A program made the position numbers and the translations under genes. From contig JACPYP010000022.1 in assembly GCA_016195985.1 (NCBI GenBank), positions 124,001-188,000 on the forward strand: 64,000 nt of DNA. The letters are read 5' to 3'. Under the pieces are notes generated by a model. That model saw only the letters and a program-made list of their open reading frames with translations. It was not told the DNA's origin and did not search any database. This stretch comes from Acidobacteriota bacterium (GTDB lineage Bacteria; Acidobacteriota; Holophagae; Holophagales; Holophagaceae). This document shows, in pieces, positions 59,825 to 64,000 of this stretch (its first letter is position 1; each line of letters opens with the position of its first letter).

Positions 59825-60529
59825 TTACATGCCTAGGAAGGCTTTCTTGACGTGATCGTTGTTGAGCAGTTCGTCCCCCTTGCCCGTGAGCACGACCCGC
59901 CCGGTTTCCATCACGTAGGCCCGGTGCGAAACACGAAGGGATTGGTAGACATTCTGCTCCACCAGAAGGATGGTAACGCCCTGCCGGTTAATGCCGATGA
60001 TGATGTCGAAAATGTTTTTGACCAGCAAGGGGGAGAGGCCCAGCGAAGGCTCGTCCAGAAGCAAGACCTTGGGATTGGCCATGAGGCCCCGGGCGATGGC
60101 CAGCATCTGCTGCTCCCCTCCGGACATGGTGCCCCCCAGCTGCCGCTCCCTTTCCCTGAGCCGGGGAAACAGCTCGAACACCCAGTCGATGTTCTTCTGC
60201 CGGTCCGCCCGGGTGGCCTTCACGTAGGATCCCATGCGGAGGTTCTCCATCACCGTCATCTCCGGAAAGATGCGGCGGCCTTCGGGCACCTGCACCAACC
60301 CCGCCTCCACCACCTGGTGGGGCTGCATCCGGGTGAGGTCCCTGCCCTGGAAGCTGAGGCTGCCCGAGGCCGGCTTCACCAGACCGGAGATGTTCTTGAG
60401 CGTGGTCGACTTTCCGGCGCCGTTGGCGCCCACCACCGTGACGATTTCCCCCTCGTTCACTTCCAGATCCACGTCCCAGAGCACCTTGAGGTCGCCGTAG
60501 GCGAAGTTGAGCTTCTCCACCCTAAGCAT
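59825..60529 (-). CDS. livF: Branched-chain amino acid ABC transporter ATPase LivF
   Basis: A 234-residue ATPase, smaller of the two in the HAAT class. Walker A VGANGAGKSTTLKNI, signature TMSGGEQQMLAIARGLM, Walker B KVLLLDEPSLGLSP and switch His-equivalent region ILLVEQNVYQSLRVSHRAYV are visible. ATG 60529 overlaps the livG stop by eight bases; a GTG nine bases earlier is possible. Confidence 0.95.
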   Translation of the reverse strand: MLRVEKLNFAYGDLKVLWDVDLEVNEGEIVTVVGANGAGKSTTLKNISGLVKPASGSLSFQGRDLTRMQPHQVVEAGLVQVPEGRRIFPEMTVMENLRMGSYVKATRADRQKNIDWVFELFPRLRERERQLGGTMSGGEQQMLAIARGLMANPKVLLLDEPSLGLSPLLVKNIFDIIIGINRQGVTILLVEQNVYQSLRVSHRAYVMETGRVVLTGKGDELLNNDHVKKAFLGM

Positions 60530-61241
60530 GGCTCTCACCCAGGTAGGCGCTGATCACTTCGGGGTTGCTGACGACTTCCTGGGGCGGTCCCTCCATGAGT
60601 TTTTCGCCCGAGGTCAGCACCACGATGCGATCGGAGATGCGCATGATGGCCTTCATATCGTGCTCGATGACCATCTGGGTGAGCCCCCGGGCCTTGATGT
60701 CGAGGATGAGCTGGATGATCTCCTCGCTCTCCGCGGGGTTCAGGCCGCCCATCACCTCATCAAGCAGCAGGAGCTTGGGCTGTGTGGCCAGGGCCCGGGC
60801 CACCTCCAGCTTCTTCCGCTCCCCAATGGGCAATCCTCCGGCCAGGAAGCCCGCCCGGTGTTCCAGTCGCACCACCTTCAGCTGCTCCATGGCAAGGGCG
60901 CGGGCCGTCTTCAGCGAGGAAGTGCGGGCCAGGGCCCCCACCATGACGTTGTCCACCACGGAAAGCTTGGGCAGGGGCCTCACTTTCTGCCAGGTTCGGA
61001 CCATGCCCAGCATGCAGACCTTGTCGGGCTCGAGGCCGTTCATGCGCTGGCCGTCGAAAAGGATGTCCCCCCTGGAAGGCGGGTAGTAGCCCGTGATGCA
61101 GTTGAAGAGGGTGGTCTTTCCGGCCCCGTTGGGTCCGATGAGCCCCATGATGGCGCCCTGCTCCACCGAAAAGGACACATCGGAATTGGCAGCCAGGCCG
61201 CCGAAGAACTTGCTGATCTTGTGGATCTCCAGGATGGCCAT
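60522..61241 (-). CDS. livG: Branched-chain amino acid ABC transporter ATPase LivG
   Basis: A 239-residue ATPase. Walker A IGPNGAGKTTLFNCI, Walker B KLLLLDEVMGGLNPAE and VIEHDMKAIMRISDR are typical. The usual signature LSxGQ region reads LPIGERKKLEVARALAT, the form LSYGxQRxLEIARAL of LivG but with IG-E in place of YG-Q, a mild variation. It overlaps livM by one base (TGATG) and livF by eight. Confidence 0.95.
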   Translation of the reverse strand: MAILEIHKISKFFGGLAANSDVSFSVEQGAIMGLIGPNGAGKTTLFNCITGYYPPSRGDILFDGQRMNGLEPDKVCMLGMVRTWQKVRPLPKLSVVDNVMVGALARTSSLKTARALAMEQLKVVRLEHRAGFLAGGLPIGERKKLEVARALATQPKLLLLDEVMGGLNPAESEEIIQLILDIKARGLTQMVIEHDMKAIMRISDRIVVLTSGEKLMEGPPQEVVSNPEVISAYLGESHA

Positions 61242-62290
61242 CAGACCGCCTCTCGCTGGCGGCGCGAGGCCAGCTTCCGGAAGAAGCCCATGAGCCCGTC
61301 CGGCATGAAGAGGATCACCAGCACCACCAGCACGCCATAGAGCAGCACATGGGCGTGCGAAAGGTTCTCCTTCAGGAACAGGCCCGTCCGGGAATCCGCA
61401 TTCACCACGCCAGCCTTCACCAGGGCCTCAGTGATCAGGTTGCTCCTCAGGGCTTCAGACAGCGGCACCAGCACCAGCGAGCCCAACACCGGGCCCCAAA
61501 GGGTGCCCATGCCTCCGATGATGCAGATGAGCATGATCTGGACGGAGACATCCAGGCCCAGGACCGTGGGAGGATCCACGAACCCCACGTAGACGCCGTA
61601 GAAGCTCCCCGCCAGGGAGGTGAGCGCCGCGGACAGGACCAGGGCGATGTTCTTGTAGCGCGAAATGGGGATGCCCAAGGAGTGGGCGGCATCCTGGTCT
61701 TCCCGGATGGCCTGCAGGAAATACCCCAGCTTGGAATGCTGAACCCCATAGGTGATGGTGATGGTGGCCAGGGCCAGCGCCAGGCCGGCGTGGTAGAAGG
61801 GGACCTTGGTCGAGAAATCCGTGATCACGGTGGCGCCGATCTTGAAAGGCGGCAGGTCCGTGGCCAGGATGCCCTCAGCCCCGTTGGTGAGGCCGGTCAG
61901 GTTGATGGCGGAAAGGCGTAGGATCTCCGCCACCGCGATGGAAGCCAGCACGAAATAAGGGCCCCTCAGCCGGAAGCAGATGCTGCCGATGGCCAGGGCC
62001 ACCACGGCCACCATCCCCACGCCGGCCCAGGCGCCAAGCCAGGGGGCGACCTGCTGGGCGTGCATGAGCATCATGGTGGTGTAGGCGCCCACGCCGAAAT
62101 AGGCCGCATGGCCCACGGAGTGCTGCCCCGCGTAACCGCCCAGGATGTTCCAGCTCTGCCCTTGGGAGATGCTCATGAAGAGCAGGATCATCATGTGCAG
62201 CGCATAGGGACTGTCCACGAACCTGGGAAGGGCGAAGAGGGCGCCCAGGACCAGGATTCCGGCGACGGGCTTGAGGACGGGATTGGCCAT
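61241..62290 (-). CDS. livM: Branched-chain amino acid ABC transporter permease LivM
   Basis: A 349-residue inner-membrane permease with about nine helices. Family motifs: WNILGGYAGQHSVGHAAYFG (LxGYxGxxSxGHAAFfG), RGPYFVLASIAVAEILRLSA, AIREDQDAAHSLGIPISRYK (cytoplasmic EAA-like loop) and GGMGTLWGPVLGSLVLVPLS. ATG 62290 has GAGGTG about seven bases upstream. Confidence 0.95.
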   Translation of the reverse strand: MANPVLKPVAGILVLGALFALPRFVDSPYALHMMILLFMSISQGQSWNILGGYAGQHSVGHAAYFGVGAYTTMMLMHAQQVAPWLGAWAGVGMVAVVALAIGSICFRLRGPYFVLASIAVAEILRLSAINLTGLTNGAEGILATDLPPFKIGATVITDFSTKVPFYHAGLALALATITITYGVQHSKLGYFLQAIREDQDAAHSLGIPISRYKNIALVLSAALTSLAGSFYGVYVGFVDPPTVLGLDVSVQIMLICIIGGMGTLWGPVLGSLVLVPLSEALRSNLITEALVKAGVVNADSRTGLFLKENLSHAHVLLYGVLVVLVILFMPDGLMGFFRKLASRRQREAV

Positions 62291-62300
62291 GGCGCCCACC

Positions 62301-63170
62301 TCAGGTGCGGGACTTGCCCATCAGGCCTGAAGGCCTGAAGAGAAGCACTAGGAGGAAGAGGACGAAGACCACCACATCCTTCCAGCCGGAGGAGATGTAG
62401 ACGGCACTGAGGGATTCGGTGATGCCGATGAGGATGCCGCCCAGGGTGGCCCCCACCACGCTTCCCATTCCGCCCAGCACCGTGATGACGAAGGCTTTCA
62501 AGGTGAAGCCGCCGCCCACCTGGGGAAAGATGTAGTAGGTCGGCGAGATCAGCGCCCCGGCCGTGCCGGCCAGGGCGGACCCCAGGCCGAAGGCGAGAAT
62601 GGACATGCGCTTCACGTTGATGCCCATGAGCTGGGCGGCTTCGCGGTCCTGAGCCGTGGCCCGGATCGCCTGGCCCGTGTCCGTCTTGAGCAGGAACCAA
62701 TAGAGCGCCGCGGTGACCGCCGCCGTGATGGCGAAGGAGATGAGCAGCGGTGTGGACACCGTCACGCCTCCGCCCACCTGGAGCGTGGAGGAGGAGTAGG
62801 AGGTGGTGAGGATCTTGTAGTCGGAAGTGAAGATGAGCATCGCGGTGTTGCTCATGACCAGCCCCAGGCCGATGGTCAGCAGGATCTGGTTCTGGGCCAC
62901 CGCATGAAGCACCCGGTTGATGAACACTTTCTGGAGGAAGCCCCCGAACAGGAACATCAGCGGGAAGGTGATCAGCACCGATACGAAGGGATCGATGTGC
63001 AGCCAGGTGAAGAGGACGTAGGTGAGGTACATCCCCACCATGAGAATGTCTCCATGGCCGAAGTTGATGATCCGCATGACGCCGAAGATCAGCGTCAATC
63101 CGATGCCGATGAGCGCGTACACCCCGCCGATCAGGATGCCGCTGAGGAAGGATTGCATGAAGACGGCCAT
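62301..63170 (-). CDS. livH: Branched-chain amino acid ABC transporter permease LivH
   Basis: A 289-residue inner-membrane permease. Motifs: GGVYALIGIGLTLIFGVMRI, INFGHGDILMVGMYL, IRATAQDREAAQLMGINVKR (cytoplasmic loop) and VLGGMGSVVGATLGGILIGI. It pairs with LivM in the HAAT-type importer. It begins 105 bases after the livK stop; that gap holds a hairpin that may lower expression of membrane components relative to the binding protein. Confidence 0.95.
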   Translation of the reverse strand: MAVFMQSFLSGILIGGVYALIGIGLTLIFGVMRIINFGHGDILMVGMYLTYVLFTWLHIDPFVSVLITFPLMFLFGGFLQKVFINRVLHAVAQNQILLTIGLGLVMSNTAMLIFTSDYKILTTSYSSSTLQVGGGVTVSTPLLISFAITAAVTAALYWFLLKTDTGQAIRATAQDREAAQLMGINVKRMSILAFGLGSALAGTAGALISPTYYIFPQVGGGFTLKAFVITVLGGMGSVVGATLGGILIGITESLSAVYISSGWKDVVVFVLFLLVLLFRPSGLMGKSRT

Positions 63171-63236
63171 GGGAGCGCGACCTTTGGGGATGAAGCGCCA
63201 GCTCGGCTCAGCCGGCCTGGTGCGCGGGGATCCAAA

Positions 63237-63258
63237 GGTTCGCGCGCAGCGCGGAACC
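63237..63258 (-). terminator. Hairpin between livK and livH
   Basis: GGTTCCGCGC and GCGCGAACC pair in a short stem of about nine bases with one bulge. No T-run follows. It could act as a partial terminator or RNA-stabilising structure after livK. The sequence just beyond it (GCGGAACCCCCGGACGGCATCA) matches 19 of 22 positions downstream of yqeY at 1823-1844. Confidence 0.45.
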
Positions 63259-63275
63259 CCCGGACGGCATCAACC

Positions 63276-64000
63276 TCACTTCCACTTGGGGAAGGGGAAC
63301 ACCGGCTTCTTCGTGGCGAACGGCGCGGGCAGGATCGTTTCATAGTTTCCCGCGATGATCTGCTGCACCAGCATGGTGTGGTTGTTCTGGTTGTTGAATC
63401 CGTCGTAGTCGGCGAATTGCACCTCGCCCATGATGCCGTTCCACTTGCCGCTCTTGAGTCCGTCGCGGGTCTTGGCGCGGTCCCCGCCTGCGTTTCTCGC
63501 GGTCTCCGCCATGATCACCATGGAGGCGTAGGCGCAGGCCGCGTGGTACGTGGGCTCCTTGCCGAACTTGGCTTTGTAGCGGGCGCCGAAATCCTTGGCG
63601 CCGGGCCAGTTCACATCATCGGTCCACTGGGTGCAGGAGATGACGCCCTCGGAGATGGCCTTCTCCCGGGCAAACTCGGTCGTGGTGAACCCGGCTCCTG
63701 CGCCGAGGAAAGCCTGGGGCTGGAGCCCCACCTCCTTGGATTGCCTCATGAGCAGGATGGCATCGGCCACGTAGGACACCATGAAGACCAGGTCCGGATT
63801 CTTCGACTTGATCTGGGCCAGGCTGGAGCGGTAGTCCGCCGATCCCTTGGGATAGGCCACGTCGCCCAGCACCTGGAGGCCCTTCCTGGCCGCATAGTCC
63901 TTGGCCGTCTTCGACGTGGAGGTGCCGAAGTCGGTGTTCTCGTAAACAAACGCGATGCTTTTCGGCTTCCCCAGCGACAGGGCCGCATCGATGAGACTGG
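63276..64000 (-). CDS. livK: Branched-chain amino acid binding protein, 5' end outside window
   Basis: About 241 codons of a periplasmic substrate-binding protein (Peripla_BP_6/LivJK type); the signal peptide and first lobe lie beyond the right edge. Visible family segments: KSIAFVYENTDFGTSTSKTA, SLAQIKSKNPDLVFMVSYVA, YKAKFGKEPTYHAACAYASM and LKSGKWNGIMGEVQFADYDG. It would deliver substrate to LivHM. Ligand could be a branched-chain amino acid, another amino acid, an amide or an aromatic compound. Confidence 0.93.
   Translation of the reverse strand, partial: SLIDAALSLGKPKSIAFVYENTDFGTSTSKTAKDYAARKGLQVLGDVAYPKGSADYRSSLAQIKSKNPDLVFMVSYVADAILLMRQSKEVGLQPQAFLGAGAGFTTTEFAREKAISEGVISCTQWTDDVNWPGAKDFGARYKAKFGKEPTYHAACAYASMVIMAETARNAGGDRAKTRDGLKSGKWNGIMGEVQFADYDGFNNQNNHTMLVQQIIAGNYETILPAPFATKKPVFPFPKWK

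Overview
The window is GC-rich, gene-dense chromosomal DNA from a Gram-negative bacterium. An outer membrane is implied by LpxA, FabZ, the secretin PilQ and predicted lipoproteins. The gene set also includes the futalosine-route enzyme MqnA, CheX, type IV pilus assembly genes, peptide-utilisation enzymes and a liv ABC transporter. Together these fit a Holophagae-like Acidobacteriota (Geothrix/Holophaga relatives). That assignment is inference from gene content; no rRNA is present and no database was searched. I saw no tRNA, rRNA, CRISPR array, transposase or prophage. The only gene-free stretch over 300 bases (49610-49918) is filled mainly by a terminal-inverted-repeat element.

Layout. 1-7.7 kb: proS (cut by the left edge), yqeY, cheX, a 4Fe-4S ferredoxin, thiL, a DUF2062 membrane protein, ybaB-recR, an HxlR-type regulator, a GNAT acetyltransferase and a 2Fe-2S ferredoxin. 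7.7-15 kb: photolyase, a secreted M1 peptidase of AT-richer composition, yqgE, a membrane protein, and a leftward group purE-mogA-small ORF-cysteine-synthase-like. 15-19.3 kb: a leftward, mostly overlapping run of a PP2C phosphatase, an RdgC-like protein that appears split into two genes, a cell-wall amidase and a lipoprotein. 19.4-20.7 kb: a short 3-hydroxyacyl-CoA dehydrogenase and two mini-proteins. 20.7-27.1 kb: a J-domain/TPR protein and a second PP2C, followed by pilMNOPQ. 27.3-31.6 kb: gatA overlapping a dihydrolipoamide acyltransferase gene, then dnaB on the opposite strand. 31.6-36.7 kb: a 1068-codon predicted lipoprotein, a DUF218 protein and an atypical thiolase. 36.7-44.9 kb: a fused acyltransferase/ACP-like/acyl-CoA-synthetase protein, an ABC ATPase, a beta-carbonic anhydrase, fabZ-lpxA-era and a GAF/HD-GYP protein. 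44.9-49.6 kb: rlmD-speD, then an alkylation-damage repair block with an Ada-AlkA fusion and three MGMT-fold paralogues. 49.6-59.3 kb: the inverted-repeat element, mqnA, an M24 peptidase, a two-gene membrane sensor/histidine kinase, a chemoreceptor, a DPP-IV-like peptidase and a POT peptide transporter. 59.4-64 kb: a CBS-domain protein and livFGMH plus livK (cut by the right edge).

How the genes work together. The M1, M24 and S9 peptidases and the POT transporter point to growth on peptides. The liv cassette points to uptake of branched-chain or related amino acids. The pilus genes, chemoreceptor, CheX and HD-GYP protein point to surface motility and signalling. Ada-AlkA, the MGMT paralogues and photolyase form a sizeable direct-repair capacity.

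Most unusual: two unrelated genes, recR and the acyltransferase gene, each have their 3' coding end repeated directly downstream. In both cases a short hairpin-rich spacer separates the copies, and the second copy sits against the native downstream boundary. This resembles scars of elements that insert into gene 3' ends and restore the reading frame. Also notable are the 272-bp element with 20-bp inverted termini, an MGMT-like protein with Ser for the reactive Cys, a thiolase lacking its second catalytic Cys, and an ACP-like domain lacking its carrier Ser.
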